Assembly (NCBI GenBank): GCA_039654915.1
Contig: CM077597.1
Span: forward strand, 29,362,001-29,426,000
Source: Aquilaria yunnanensis
Lineage: Eukaryota; Streptophyta; Magnoliopsida; Malvales; Thymelaeaceae
Reading direction: 5' to 3'
Length of the DNA stretch: 64,000 nt
Below are positions 44,161 through 57,080 of the stretch, piece by piece. The notes beneath the pieces were generated by a model. It saw only the letters and a list, made by a program, of their open reading frames with translations, did not search any database and was not told the DNA's origin. Numbering within the stretch: the first letter of the stretch is position 1; the number at the start of each line of letters is the position of its first letter. Position numbers and translations under genes: made by a program.

Positions 44161-45082
44161 CAAAGACTTCTGAACCTAGATTTGTCATTCTTATCTACTT
44201 ATGCAAAGATGGGTCCGACTTTCAACGCATGGCCGAAGAAGAAAAATGTGGGGGCCACACGATTTGATGTGGGTTTTATTGCCACAGATAATGAAAAAGC
44301 ATAGCTTGAAAATGAAAATTAGGTATCGGCACCACCGAATCCTTTTCAATAAATTCCACCATGGGTATTTCAAGAAGGTCGGGAAAGGCACTCCAATAAG
44401 TACCATCACAACTAGGTTTAATATAGCTACTTCCACAAGCTTAGGAATAATTGTCCCCTACCTTTGCTTTCACCATATGATTCATACTTCCCTACCAAGA
44501 TCCTCTTTGGGTTCCCTCTTCAGTTTGATGTTGGCATCTGACCTATACTTCCCCTCCAATACCTAAATTGTTGTTTTTTTTTTTCCTTTAGATGGCTAAA
44601 AGAGAAAGTTATAAAGATTTTTATGAAACAACATATAAGAATTTTGTTAATTTAATGAATTTTGTATGTTTTAACATTTTATATCCATCGTTCTTATTTT
44701 TGCTATAGGCTTCATTGTTTTTCCGTTGAAGACTTAACATGTATTCTGAGAGCCTTCAATAGGTCATCTTTTATAGGTCGGTCACCTTTTATTTTAACTT
44801 TTCAAATTTCATATTGGCTTAGCTTCTAATATTTCCTAGGGTTTCATTCCCGATGGCCTTTTCTAGCCTCTGTTATAGCTTGCCTCATTCAAGGGGCCGT
44901 TAACTCTGTGGCCATCATTGGGCTTCATTTATTTATGTTTTTAAGTCCTTCATTGGCCTTGTTTTAGGGTTCTTATTTCTTAGTGACCCATTTTAGGGCC
45001 TTTTTTCTTTTGTTAATCCTTCAAAATTGATTTTCATACAGATCAGAAAAAAGATTCAATACTTTCATTCAACTATTATCAC
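44161..45082. other. spacer between element D antisense gene and integrase
   Basis: T-rich non-coding sequence where B has its 3' subrepeats. The part 44,190-44,570 has frames on both strands with no recognised motif. No clear tandem repeat was found. Confidence 0.45.
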
Positions 45083-46250
45083 TTATACAAAATATGGTTG
45101 TAGATCATTGGAATGGTAAATCCTAGGCATTATCCTACTCTGAGCATCCATCAATTCATAAATTCCATATCTAATATTAACCTTAAATGGGTAGGCTCCA
45201 TCCAAGTTAGCCCTTAGTGCTCCATGCCCTAGGTTCTTTCCTATCAGTTCTACCCTGGTAATGGCCATTCCTTCTATTCGATCCTTTTCTACTTGATTCT
45301 TCCATCATGGGCTAAGGATACTTATTGCTTGAAGGCTTCCATATGAATTAGGCATCTTCATTTAGTTCTTCTAGGAGACCCAACCTTCCATCCTGAACCC
45401 TATCATTTACATAAGCATCAAACATCTGAACCTGTGAGGTAAGTTGTCTAATTTCGATGTGCATAAGTGCCTTCATTCCATTAAACATGGCAAAAGAGCC
45501 TTCCCTAGCTAGCCTTCAGGGCATCATTTTATAGTCCTACAGGATATTGGACAACTCCTCTGCCTATCTTCTTTTGGCCTCATCCAATCTTTTCTTCAGC
45601 CCCTCCTTGATGGTCCGATTAATAACCTCGACTTGTCCATTAGACTGTGGATGGGCTATAGGTGCAAAGTTAAGGCAGATGTCCTGTTCCTCTACAAATC
45701 TACACATCTACTAATTGTTAAATTGTTTGTCATTATCTGTACGATAGCTCAAAGGCATCTGAATTGACAAATTATGTTTTTCCGTAAAAATTTTATGACC
45801 TAAAAGGCCATTATAGTTGCCAGAGGTACTGCCTTCACACATTTAGTGAAGTAGTCAATGAAGACATTGAAACACTTCACTTATCTAGGGGTATTATGGA
45901 GTGCCCCAATCAAGTCAAGACCCCACTTGGGTAGTAACAGGTAACAAGGTCTTAGATGATGGTAATCTATGGATCTTGGAGTTAAGCTAGTAGGCATGGT
46001 ATCGCTGAACAATGTCTGTTGCATCCTTCCGGATCATTGGCCAAAACTACACTAGCCTTAATGTTTTGAGAGCCAAGGAGTCTACGCCAATATATGCCCC
46101 ATAGTCCCTTTGATGAATCTCTATAAGGACTTCTTGGCCTTACTGGGGAGTTAAGCATTTTTGTAATGACAAACCCACATCTGTATAGTTCACCTCCCAC
46201 AATGATGAACCCTCATGATCGAATTCTAACTTTCTTTTGTTCTTTGGGTG
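45083..46250 (-). pseudogene. element D integrase
   Basis: On the minus strand the C-terminus is clear at 45,083-45,268 (VELIGKNLGHGALRANLDGAY and a final NDLQPYF), parallel to the end of B integrase. Upstream (45,300-46,250) are decayed core words, including a region matching AHPQSNGQVEVINR near 45,610-45,660. Multiple stops. The order matches B. Confidence 0.68.
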
Positions 46251-47200
46251 TCCTCCTTAGGGTCCTAATTTTAAGGTGAATTTGCATTGGCTTCCTCTAA
46301 TAATCTACGAGGGCCAGCTATTCTAGGAAGTTGATCAATGGCTCTATCAGTTGCTTCATCAAGGCCTCCTGATCTTTCGATAAGGAATCTAATTTAGCGC
46401 ACATGGCCTTTAAAATTTTTTGGACCTATATAAGGTCAAATGTCTTTTAACCATGGTCAAGTACTTATAAAGAGTTGGATCCTTGACTTTAAAAATTCTA
46501 GTAACTTGGTTAACAATCAACTAAAAATCACTATAGATTTGCAAGCATCATACCCCTACTCAACCAGCCATTCGTAAACCTGCAAAAAGGGCTTCGTATT
46601 TGGCTAAATTATTTTTCATAGAGAATTTAAACTTTATCCTCAATATGGCCTCCATATCAAGTGGCCCTCATAATATGACCCCCAACTCCTTGGTGTTTGG
46701 GTCCAGATGCCCCATTGACATACATCTCCCAAGGTAAGATATCAGACTTAGGCTTCCCTTCAATGGCTTCTACTGGCATTATCTCATTGATGAAATCAAC
46801 CAATGCCTATGCCTTTACGGCTTTCCAAGGTTTATACTAAATGTCAAACTCTCCTAACCCAATACACCATTTGGCCAATCTTCCTGAATGCTCTAGTATT
46901 TTAAGGACATTTTTTCAAAAGGGGTTTTCTTCATACAATGATTTTGTCTGTCTGGAAATGTGCCCTCAACTTTCTGGATGTAGTTATGAGGGCAAAAATA
47001 GCCTTTTAAAGAATAGGGTAATGTGACTGTCTCTTGGAGGGTTTGGCTGATGCAATATACTAGTCATTGCTCTATTCTTTCTTATCTAATAAGAACAACG
47101 CTAAACAAGCCTTTGGTGACTGCTAGGTATAAGATTAGGGGCACATGAGGATAAGGTTGGTTAAGTGTATGAAGCCATCATGGATAATCTCTGATTTGCC
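46251..47200 (-). pseudogene. element D RNase H region, including the archaeal-type domain
   Basis: Near 46,560-46,640 the minus strand reads KNNLAKYEALFAGLRM, matching TNNVAEYEALIVGLQLA of B and marking the second, Tat-specific RNase H. Around it are short RNase H and connection words interrupted by stops. Confidence 0.6.
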
Positions 47201-48020
47201 TAAAGGATATTTTACACTCTTCTATGCGTTCAAACTCTGCTTCCTTTTTTACTATTTGGAAAGAAGGATGACACTGACCAAAGCAGGATACAGAAAGTTT
47301 GAGGGGTGTTTAACCTTCTGACTAGTTACAGGTATCAATAAGGTTGCTTTAATTTTATCAGGGTTGCCTTTGATTCTTCTTTTTGAGATTATATATACTA
47401 GGAATTTCTTCGCTCTGACTCCAAAGGTGCACTTCCAGGGGTTCAACCTCATATTGAAACGTCTCATTCTTTGGAAGGTCTCACATAGGTTGTCAAAATG
47501 GCAGTCTATCACCCTGCTCTTAATGATCATATCATCTATGTAAACTTCCATGTTTTGTCCTAATTACTCCATAAATACTTTGTTCATTAGGAATTAGTAT
47601 ATTGCTCCTGTATTTTTTAAACCAAATGGCATTCTTTGATAATAATTGACTGCCTCTCTTATGGTTAAGTCCATTTTCTCTTCATCATCTAAGTCAATCC
47701 AAATTTGGTGATAGCAAGTAAAGGCGTCCATAAAGAATAAGATCTTCAACTTAGTGGTGGCATCGGCTAACTAATCAATAGCAGGCAGTGAGTATAGGTC
47801 CTTCTGGCATGCATTATTTAAGTTTGGATGATCGATGCACTTATGCCACTATTCATTCACCTTCTTGACTAGGACCATGTTTGGTAACCACTAAGGATAT
47901 CGAACTTCTTAAATAATCCCAGCTTCTAATAGTCTTTTGACCTATTTTAGAATGAAATTTCTTCTTTCCAATGCCATATTCCACTTCTTTTGCTAAATCG
48001 GTTAAGCAAAGGGGTTAACT
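47201..48020 (-). pseudogene. element D reverse transcriptase
   Basis: The frame at 47,252-47,551 (-) opens with MEVYIDDMIIKSR, the catalytic YxDD box, and continues with RMRRFNMRLNPWKCTFGV and RRIKGNPDKIKATL. Upstream (47,560-48,000), broken frames give the N-terminal RT motifs, including a YHQIW-like word near 47,705 and PIRQKKW-like words near 47,980. The catalytic Asp pair is kept, but flanking stops make the copy dead. Confidence 0.75.
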
Positions 48021-48840
48021 TATACTTCATGTGTAATGACCTCAGGGTCTATGTTTGCCATATTGCTAAGAAACCATGCAAAGATATCCATATTAGCATG
48101 CAAAAATTCAATAAAAAAACTTTTAACCTCAGGAGGGAGGTCTTTTCTGATCTTTAAAACGTTACCAGGGGCTATTTTCACCTCTTCCGTGTCCTTAGAC
48201 ATGGGTAGACCTGGCTCATTGTCATGGAGCTCCTCCTTCCTCTTTTTTGGGTTTGAGGAGTCCCATTTAGTGTCCCAGGGGCCCCGCAGGCTCACCAGAT
48301 AAATCAATCATACTGATACCTAGTCTATATACACAATTGCATCCCTTATAGGGGTCATAAAAGACCATCGTTGGCCATTTAATATCAAGTAGAATATAAA
48401 ATTATACCCACTTGAAGCCTCAGCCTCCCATTAATGTTATTCTATGATGATGGCACATCTAGGACTAGGGATTCATATATGTGGGGGTTGCATATAATTT
48501 TTTCATCCTCCTTAGTGCTCATCAACATGAAGGGTAGTTTGACCATCCCAAGTGTCTATACCTCATCTCGCCCAACTTCATATGTTGGTCCCAGAACCGG
48601 TGTAAGTGAGGATCTCTAAACTTTGATTTTCTCTAGCAAATTAGTAAATAGGATGTTGGAGTTGGCTCCCGTGCCCAAGTAAACTCTCTCAACATTAAAA
48701 TTGTTGATCCTTGCAATGATAACAATAGGGTCCACATGGAGGACCAATATACAAGATCCATCAGGTCTTGTTAGGATGTTGTTAGCATCAATTACCTATA
48801 ATTGGGCAACCTTTTATCCTTAGTATTTTCAAACTGAAAA
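48020..48840 (-). pseudogene. element D protease-RT linker and protease remains
   Basis: The frame 48,020-48,307 (-) ends in LHANMDIFAWFLSNMANIDPEVITHEV, of which the part AWFLSNMANIDPEVI is the conserved lead into gypsy RT (also seen in B as SLSDMHGVDPCII). Protease should lie at about 48,350-48,800; only short matching words remain there. Confidence 0.6.
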
Positions 48841-50300
48841 AAGACTCCCCCTTTCTAATCATATCGATGACCGCTACAGGCAAACATGGATTCCTATAGT
48901 TATCCTTGGGGGGAGAATGAGCCCATTCCTGTCAACTGCCATTATCATGATCATGATTGTTATCTCTTCTTCAAGATCTTTCCCTCTACATTTGGCAGGG
49001 AGATATGGCCTTAAGCAAGTATTCTCTTAACTTTCCAACTTGGATCATTTCTTCATCTAGTCATTTTAGCTACCAGTTATCCTCCCTGCCCCGTCCTTTG
49101 TCCTTGTGATAATGACAATATTTCTTTCGATCGTTTTTGTTTGTTAAACCCATAGGCAAGGCCACTTTAGGACCACTTTTTTCCTTTCCAGTGCATACAG
49201 TATGTTGGTCCTTCCTTACCTCAATGTGGGTGACACAAGATTAGGTCAAGGACTTTCAAAGTTCCTATTTTTCTTCCTAGGAGCAGATCGTCCTCCCCTC
49301 GTCCTTGGTTGTTCATTTTGTATGGCCTTTTGGTTGAGCTATTCTGCATGCATATATATACGATTGCTCAATTAAAAAATTCCTTGATATTCCTGATGTG
49401 GTTCTCATGCAGATCCTGAGCCAGTCTAAAGTCTTTCAGCAAGCCTTTGTTTATGGCGACTAGGTGCAACTCAAAGGACAAGTCTTGTACCTATATAGCT
49501 TCTACATTGAAACTCTGAATAAAGTCCCTTGAGGACTCCTCTCTGCCCTACCTTATCTTCATTAATTGAGTTACTATCTTAGAGGTAGCCGACTCCTAAA
49601 GAAATGTCCAAGGGAAGCTTGTGAAAGATCCCTGAATAACTGAAAAATGACTCTCTCTATTGGTTCCAATCCACGAGGCAGCGATCCTTATCAAAATGAA
49701 GCTGAACGCATGGCACATTATGGTATTGGATGCTCGCTCAAGCCTCACATAGGTGATGTATTACTGTAGATGGTTTACGGGATCAGTGATCAAGTCATAG
49801 GGGTTAATTTTTAGCATCTTGAAACCATCTAGTGCTTCAGCAATGATGATTTCTTTCATAAACGGCTAAAGCTAAATGTACTCGATGTCTATAGTAGAGC
49901 TAAAGCTTGTGACAAAAAGCTTCGATACTCTCATATGCTGCTCCATCTTGTCTAGCCTTTATAAGATTGCACTGATATCACTATCATTAAGTCAGTTAGA
50001 TCATCCTTGAGATGCCTGAGGCTCCCCGATCAGGGTTCAAGCTAAAGGATCTTGAGGTAGGGCTCATCGGGGCTTATCAGGTTCTAGGTGACTTTTAGAA
50101 ACTTCCTTAGGTGCCGTTGCTAATGCTCTCTATATGTCCTTTTATATGGTCATTTTCAATTACTCAAAAAGGGCATGTTGGAAGGCTTGGAATTGATCAT
50201 TGGGCAAAGCAGTGGGACCCTTCCCCATACAGGGGTCCCATGGTGATGCTAAAGATTATTCTCTCTCAAACCCCTAAGCCACCCCATTTTAAGGATTGAT
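48841..50300 (-). pseudogene. element D gag
   Basis: The nucleocapsid word KKYCHYHKDKGRGREDNW lies near 49,075-49,130, a decayed form of the C/H knuckle in B. The capsid region (49,400-49,950) has matching hydrophobic words but several stops. Its alignment with the gag of F and A supports a common family. Confidence 0.6.
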
Positions 50301-50407
50301 GGTCCTTCTTACAGATTGGGCAAATCATGCATATGGCTCTTGTCCTTGTTTCTAGGCTGATCCTAATCTATACAAGACCTCATCTTGTTCACTATTGTAT
50401 TCTTACA

Positions 50408-50800
50408 AACGGTGACAAACTGATAGCTAATATGGTACGAATCCAACTAGGTAGATTGGCCTTAAGGCTTCAAAGGTAGTGAACCAGAAGTCCTGTGCTC
50501 AAAGACAATGTTAGAGGTGCGAGATGTCTTTCTCAAGGGACACACAATTTCCAGCAAAAAGTAACGGCAGCAAAATGCAGAATGATTTCTCATACCTTGG
50601 GATTTTTTAGGTGAGTCCCTTTATATAGAGAAAGAGAATACCATTGAGACTGCTCTTAGATAGTAATGATCTTGTGATAAAGCGATTCTGCTATCATCTT
50701 CATGAGGTTTCCATTTTATCACATTTGGTGTTAGGTTTATTAAATTTTGCATCGTGGGCTTCTTTGGTTGTTTTGCCTTGAGCTTTCTCATTATGAGCCT
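50408..50800 (-). repeat. element D primer site and probable 5' LTR
   Basis: The reverse complement of 50,408-50,427 reads TTTGTCACCGTTTGTAAG, a decayed primer site like that of B. The LTR then begins near 50,428 (TGATAGC). A minus-strand TATA-like CTATATAAAGGGACTC is at about 50,612-50,628. The outer end is uncertain and no 3' LTR was found. Confidence 0.5.
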
Positions 50801-53380
50801 TATACATGCTCATACAATATGATACATAATAATTGCTTAAATATCTATTTTTTTGTAAATGATTTTCCTTATCCAACCTAAAAAGAAAAATTAAATAAAA
50901 ATATTTTTACTTTCTGCAAAAAAAAAAAATATTTCCAAAATATTTTTTTGATTTTTTTAATGTGTATGATTTCAATTAAAATACAAGTTGAGCAAATAAT
51001 AAATATATAAATCTAATTATAATCACTTTTTAATATTTTTCAAAATAGATCTTAAAAGTTTAATTTTTACTATTTTCTTCTCACTCATTTCTTTATAAAG
51101 TTGTAAAAATAAAAGAAAAATAATGTTTAAAAGGAACTTTGTCCCCTTTCACGCTCCCTCAGAATCCATCACCGTCTCTATCATAGATTTCATCTTCTCT
51201 ATGACCGGCTCAACCCCTCTACCCCCACCACTGTTGCACTCATTGATGTCACCTCTGGACATAGAATTCTTGTTTCTCACCTCTTTTGACATATTGCACA
51301 TGCCCCAATTAAAATAGGATGAGCCCCAGCCATAATGAATGGGGTTAAGATTAGGGACGATTAGCTTAACGAGTGGCACTGGAGGCAAAAGGGGCTCCAG
51401 TGGTTGTTGCATGAAGATTAGTGGACAACAAAGCATACAGCTAGAGAAGGAGACAAGTTCAAGGTGAGGCTCGGAATGTTAGACACTAAAATGTAGAGTA
51501 TAAAATAGATAAAATAAGCAATTAGGTAGCACATAATTTTCTTCTTTTTATAGGTTAGTCAAGTAATGGACATAAGGCCAAAGAGAAAAATATTTTCCGA
51601 TTCATGGCTAAGGAACTAGATTGCACCACACTAAATTTTAGGAACTCTTTTAAGTGAGTCAATGTAGTTCAAACAATCACAATTCATGTAGTCATTTTTT
51701 TTCACCAACATTAACACTTTACAAACTTTAAAAACACCTCTAATATGTTTTTTGTTAGTAAATATTTTTTTTATCATTGTTTTAACCAGGAAAATGAAAA
51801 AAAAAAGTTATAAAATGCTAACTACTATGACAAATTTCCTTTTTAAGTGATTTTAGGGCCACTAAATATTCTTCCAAATCATGAAAATCGTGATTACTCT
51901 TTTAAAAATTTAATGAACATTTAATTTTAAAAATATTCGCACTCTCATGTTTCCTCTCGCTCTTCCACTCTCTATTTTCTTCCCCACACTTCTCTTCTTT
52001 CTTCTCGTTGACATAAAAAACCAAGAAACTGAGTGATTGGGGAACCAATACTCAATGAAACAAATCTCTTTGACCAAATCTAAGGAGGGAACAATTAGAG
52101 CAAACTAGCAGGTGACATAGGAGCATTGCAAGATTTTTGAATGATGGTCGTGTTCTCTTGCATCCTTTCATGGAATTTTTTAGCCTCTTTACCTTTTGGG
52201 TCTAATTTGATTTTGGGTTTTTCACGCCAAAAGTTTGATAAATTCAAAGATGGATATGTTATTGATCTTTCTAACCTCTGCAAGATCCAAACAATCTACC
52301 TCTCTAGATCGAATCTAGCATAACCTAAAAAGGCTAGCGGATTGTGCTCCACTATACATCCTCATTTGAGGCCATGGAGCTCTTTGAAAGTAATTGTGCA
52401 GCCTCCGCCAATGTTTAACTCCACTCTACTCAAATTTGGGGCCATTCTTATGGGGTAAGAGAAATCCAAGTAGGAGATAAAGTAGCTAATGGAAGCAAAC
52501 TTCCTAGCTTAGGGCACCACCCTACTTAGAGACACTCTGAGCAACCAGGAGATGTCATTGATGAGTTCTCAAGCTAGAATTTATATCAACAGGTAATAAA
52601 AACAAAATAAACCTACTCTTAAAACCCTACTTTTTCCTCTTCAGCCATAAATAAATTACATAATCAAATAACAAAGAGGAAAATGAAGAGCAATTGACAA
52701 TCTAAATATGGGTTTAAAGAAAAACATATGAAAGGGTTTCAATTATCATTATTATTATTAGAATTTTATGGAAATAGGTTAAGTAAATTACAAAATTAAA
52801 GTGAAAATATAAGCTTCTTTCTCCGTACTAGGTTTGCTTTTGTTCGCTTTTTACTAAGGAGAAGATGTGTTAGTAGTTGATGGGAAACAAAAGTTAAGAT
52901 TTAGAACTTTAATGTTTAGAATTATTTATTGGAAAAGTTTGAGAACCAAAATTGTTATTTTACATTTATTTTAGTGTTAATTATTATCATGTCAACATTT
53001 TTTACCAAATTTATTGGTCAAATTGATAGAAAGTATCTAACTAGGAAGTGCAATAAGAGGAAAAGTATTTCGATAGGTCAACCTTAAGGTTAGACATCCA
53101 CTTAGTACACGAAAATAAGGCAGATGACCCCTATGAGCTTTACCCTTGGAAAGGTTAAGAGACTCCCCCTTTGTGATGGTTGGTGACAGCAATACATAGT
53201 GACAGACATGTGACAGGTCCAATGGTCTTCTGGGAGATGAAATGATGCATAATTAATATGCACGTCAGAGATGTGAATGGGCATGAGACATTACCAACTC
53301 CTTAGTGCCATGTGGCACTTATTCACCCGCTTATAAAGTCAATGGCAAGGGTTTCCAAGATATGCAGTTGAAAAGACTCC
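50801..53380. other. AT-rich region between elements D and E, no assigned gene
   Basis: Two minus-strand frames, 51,149-51,436 and 52,095-52,283, are of average composition in a very AT-rich setting. The second ends with KFHERMQENTTIIQKSCNA and a stop, which looks like a terminal exon, but I do not recognise either. The 3' LTR of E may lie in 52,900-53,380 but could not be delimited. Confidence 0.4.
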
Positions 53381-53400
53381 CAGTTCTCTATAAAAAAAGC
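53381..53400 (+). promoter_or_regulatory. TATA-like box upstream of the element E antisense gene
   Basis: TCTATAAAAAAAGC at 53,387-53,400 stands about 300 bases before the presumed ATG (53,694). Placement resembles the conserved TATA blocks of the B and C antisense genes. Confidence 0.4.
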
Positions 53401-53693
53401 TAGGGTTTTTCCCATTTACTTTTAACATCTGCACAATTCTTACCAACAGCCTCTTACTTTCTAATGTTCTTATATGTCTTCAACATTATTTCTACTTGTC
53501 TAGTGTTCCTCGCCAGCAACCATCAATACTTGGTCAATCTTCTTCTCCTAAATTAGTAATTAGTAAACAGGAATTATGGGCCCCTTCTAGGTTTTTTTTC
53601 TTTATTCTTGTTTTTATTTTTTGCTTTATTATGCTCCATAGTGGTCAGTAGCCCTTCCCAGCAGTTCTTACCTTATTCCTTCTGGTTCTCCAA

Positions 53694-56300
53694 ATGGCAC
53701 CCCAAAAATCATTATTTGGAGAAGTTGTGAAGGCTATGTAATAACCTACCGCTATGGAGCTACCTCTAAATGGGAATAGTTAAGGGATAACACCCCAAAC
53801 TTGAAAGAATTAGATGAGTTTAAGACCGTTTTCACACAAAGGTCCTTAAAGACAAATTCCTATTGAAGATGCTGGCCCAATGTAATGGTTGCCAACCTTA
53901 GAAAAAGAGAAGTGCCAAAGGCAACAGGCTTCAATAACGTTGATCTCAGGAAAGACATCCTAATGATCTTTATTCCTCAACTGCATATGGGGCTTTGTTT
54001 ACCCTTCTACCCGTTCATGGAATAATTTTATGGGCAGCATAAGATGCCTACTGCTTAATTGGGTCCCAATTCTTTTACCCACCTCAATGCCTACTTCACA
54101 TGTTATAAACTTGTAGGAGTGTAACTAGTGCTAGAGGCATCTCTTTAATCTATATGCCAGACCTCAAAAAGAGGTCCACATTTTTTCACATCACTTCCAT
54201 CAATCATGGAGGCAAAACTTTATGCCTTTAATCCTTGCAAGAACTCCTAGGTAGTGGAAAAAATGTTATTTCTTCACCATGGGCGATCCTCAATGGGAAT
54301 TTCACCCATCTTGAATGAATCATCCTCTATACTAGGTATTCAGGTGACCGCTTCTCGTCAAGCTCTCCAAGGGAAAAACATCGTACAATGGTTTACTGAC
54401 TTGGTTATAGGCCATTGTACCAAACAAAAATTATGTTGTACTAATGCCAATCCCTCAACAGTAGATATCGGAGATGACCCTCAAGTGGGAGGGGATCAGC
54501 ATAACCTACCTAGGTTTCCCTGACAAAGGGCCCCTCTAGATTGTGTTCCCTGAAAAAAGAGGGAACTCATCAGGGCCTTTGAGAGGGCCACGATGACTAT
54601 TAGAGACCACTCAGGCTCTAACTCTAGAATCTAGTCTTTATTATGACTAAAATTTTTCTAAGGTTCCTATCTAACTATTCTTTCTATGCAGATATGGGTC
54701 ATGCCAAGGAGTAGCTCTGGAAGCAAAATAACATAATGGATGGCTTGACAAATGCCAAAAAGCATCTATACATGTCTCCAATGGATGCCTATGGTCCCTC
54801 CACCAAGATCATTCAACAAATCCTTCCTCTCCAATGGCTTGAGAGGTCATCAAGATCGATAAGTAACTCAAGGCACAGCTTACATGAAAAAAGGAGTCAC
54901 GCTCTATCCTCTAATCCAAATGAGCTTGGGATATCACAAAGGAGGAACGACCATAGTCCTTCTTATCTAGATGCCTTTCCAGTCTTTGGTGATGTTGATC
55001 TAATCTCATTTTGTGGTTATTGTGGATCTTTTTCAGCTACTCCTCTAAAGAATTCGAAGGGGAAAGACCCCACCCTGGCCAATCATTCAAAGATGCCACC
55101 CTCACAGGTGTCGTTTCTTCCACCACACCCACCCACCCTAACAGGGGGTGACTCATATGAGAGTGCCCCTGGGGATGTCTTCATTAAGGGCTACAACCAC
55201 TGTTGGTGGTAGCAAGCCTTTGGCACCGCCCATTCGACCACCGAGGGGTAGTCTTAATGAAGGAGATGGATCCTTGGTTCTAGCCCAAAATTATGGTGCA
55301 TTAGCAGGTATAATTACATAGCAAGGTCATGGTGGAGAAGATGATTACCCTAGACTAGTTTTTTGACCCTCAATGGGCCATTGGTCAGGGGGAGTCCATC
55401 CTCGAGGACAACAGTGACATCTCGTATCATGTCTTTAAAGCCCTCCACCTCCCTTGGGATCATCACTGTCTCGCTAATCATCCATCATAAGACAAAGCCA
55501 CTTCATTGGCTATCACCTTGGGCCTGTTGCAAGTAATTGACTTAACTTTTATTCAACAATTTTGTTCTATGGTATTACATTTGGCAATTCTCATATCTTT
55601 GTTAGCTATAGAAGATAATTGTGGCCTTTGCCATTAGGGAAAGGCTCATGGTCAATGAGGACCAAACTTAAATAGTAGCCAACCAAATTGACAACCTGAA
55701 GCAAGCTCTGGGTAGGCTTGAGTTGCGGCTACCTCTAGAGTAGATAGCTTGAGTTGATCGAAAGAAAATGCTAAAAAGCCAGAATGTGGGCTTAAAGGAA
55801 AACTAGAAGGTCATTAATGATTAGGCATGAAGCTTTAGCAACTCAAGAGTAAGCGAAGAGGAAGAAAAAAACCCTTAATGAAATTGAGACCCATAAAGAG
55901 CAATTTGCACTTTGGAAAACTGAATCATAGACATTGAATAGAGCCTCCATATGGCTCATCCATCCAAAGCAGGGCCTAGCTCTAGTACCAGGTCTCCTTC
56001 ACTAGCATACCAAGCCATCAAAATATATGGTGATCTTCTAGATCTAAGTGAGGCACACCAAGACCTCTATTAGAAAGGGAATGCTCACATTCCAAGAATT
56101 CAGTAATAGGTTCATGTCTTGTCACTTCCAAGTAAAAAATGAACATCCTAAACTTTACTTCTATTTTCTTACTGCCTACATTGATCAAAGGAATGCTTTT
56201 GGAAGTTGGCCCAAGGATGGGAAACTAGGTGTCCTAAAGAAAATGCCTCGACGGCTATCAATTCTAAGGAGCAAGTGCTGACAAATGAGTTCTAGGCATC
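53694..56300 (+). pseudogene. element E antisense gene (gypsy-associated ORF)
   Basis: It is opposite in strand to the E integrase, as in B, C and D. The first part is broken by frequent stops; the segment near 54,040-54,290 aligns with the D copy by its order of words. Longer open pieces are 54,254-54,523 and 54,736-55,212. The 3' third (about 55,600-56,280) is rich in Lys/Glu/Leu in several frames, consistent with the coiled coil of the other copies. A spacer of about 800 bases separates it from integrase. Confidence 0.5.
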
Positions 56301-57080
56301 TGTGATAGACCCCCTTTGACAAGAACCATCTCAAATAGTTTGAGAATGTCGGCATGCCCCATTGTTAGTATTAAGAATATTTGATTTCCTCTTAGGGATC
56401 ATGAATACATCTTCCTTATATCTTTTCTAATTAAGTACATTAAAGAAAATGAAGTTCTTCTTCATATGACATATTTTCTATTTTACTTTAACGTTATTGG
56501 CAAGCCATCATATTTAACTTACACTAAGAGTTTGTTTGTAAAGGTGTTTAGTGAAGGTCATTCATTCATCGCCTCTTTAGGCATTTCTAATTTAGCCTTT
56601 TCTAGGCTTTTTAGGTTCATGTTATTGGTTTGATCCTGATTCTAATTTTTGCCCTCAGTAAGGTTTAAGTTAAAAAATGCTCTTTAGGGTCTTATTCTTA
56701 CGGCCAATTGTAGCCCATCTATCTTTTGGCTTTTTCGGCCTTTAGACTTCCTAAGGCCAGCCTCCTTTTATCATTCTCAGGCCTCCATTTTAGTGTCTCG
56801 AACTATTAGGCTTTTTGGTCCCTTAGGACCATCCCTTTTTGGCACTTTGTTCGCATGCTATTTTTTCTTTAACATTTTGGGGATGGGCCCAAATGCTGGT
56901 TTGCCAGTTTTTAATTTTCACTGTTTAAGACCTATAGCCAAAGGGCTACCTCATTGATTAATTTTTTATGGCTGAGGGGCCTATTTTAGTCATTAGTAAA
57001 TGTTATAGATTAATGAATGAGCTAACACTAAACAATGCTTTATTTTCTAAACAGAGATTTAAGCATAATTGGGAAACAAA
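56301..57080. other. element E spacer between antisense gene and integrase
   Basis: Non-coding, T-rich on the plus strand, with repeated short words (TTAGGC, GGCTTTTT, GGCCTTTAG) similar in style to the D spacer. No exact repeat unit was resolved. Confidence 0.45.
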
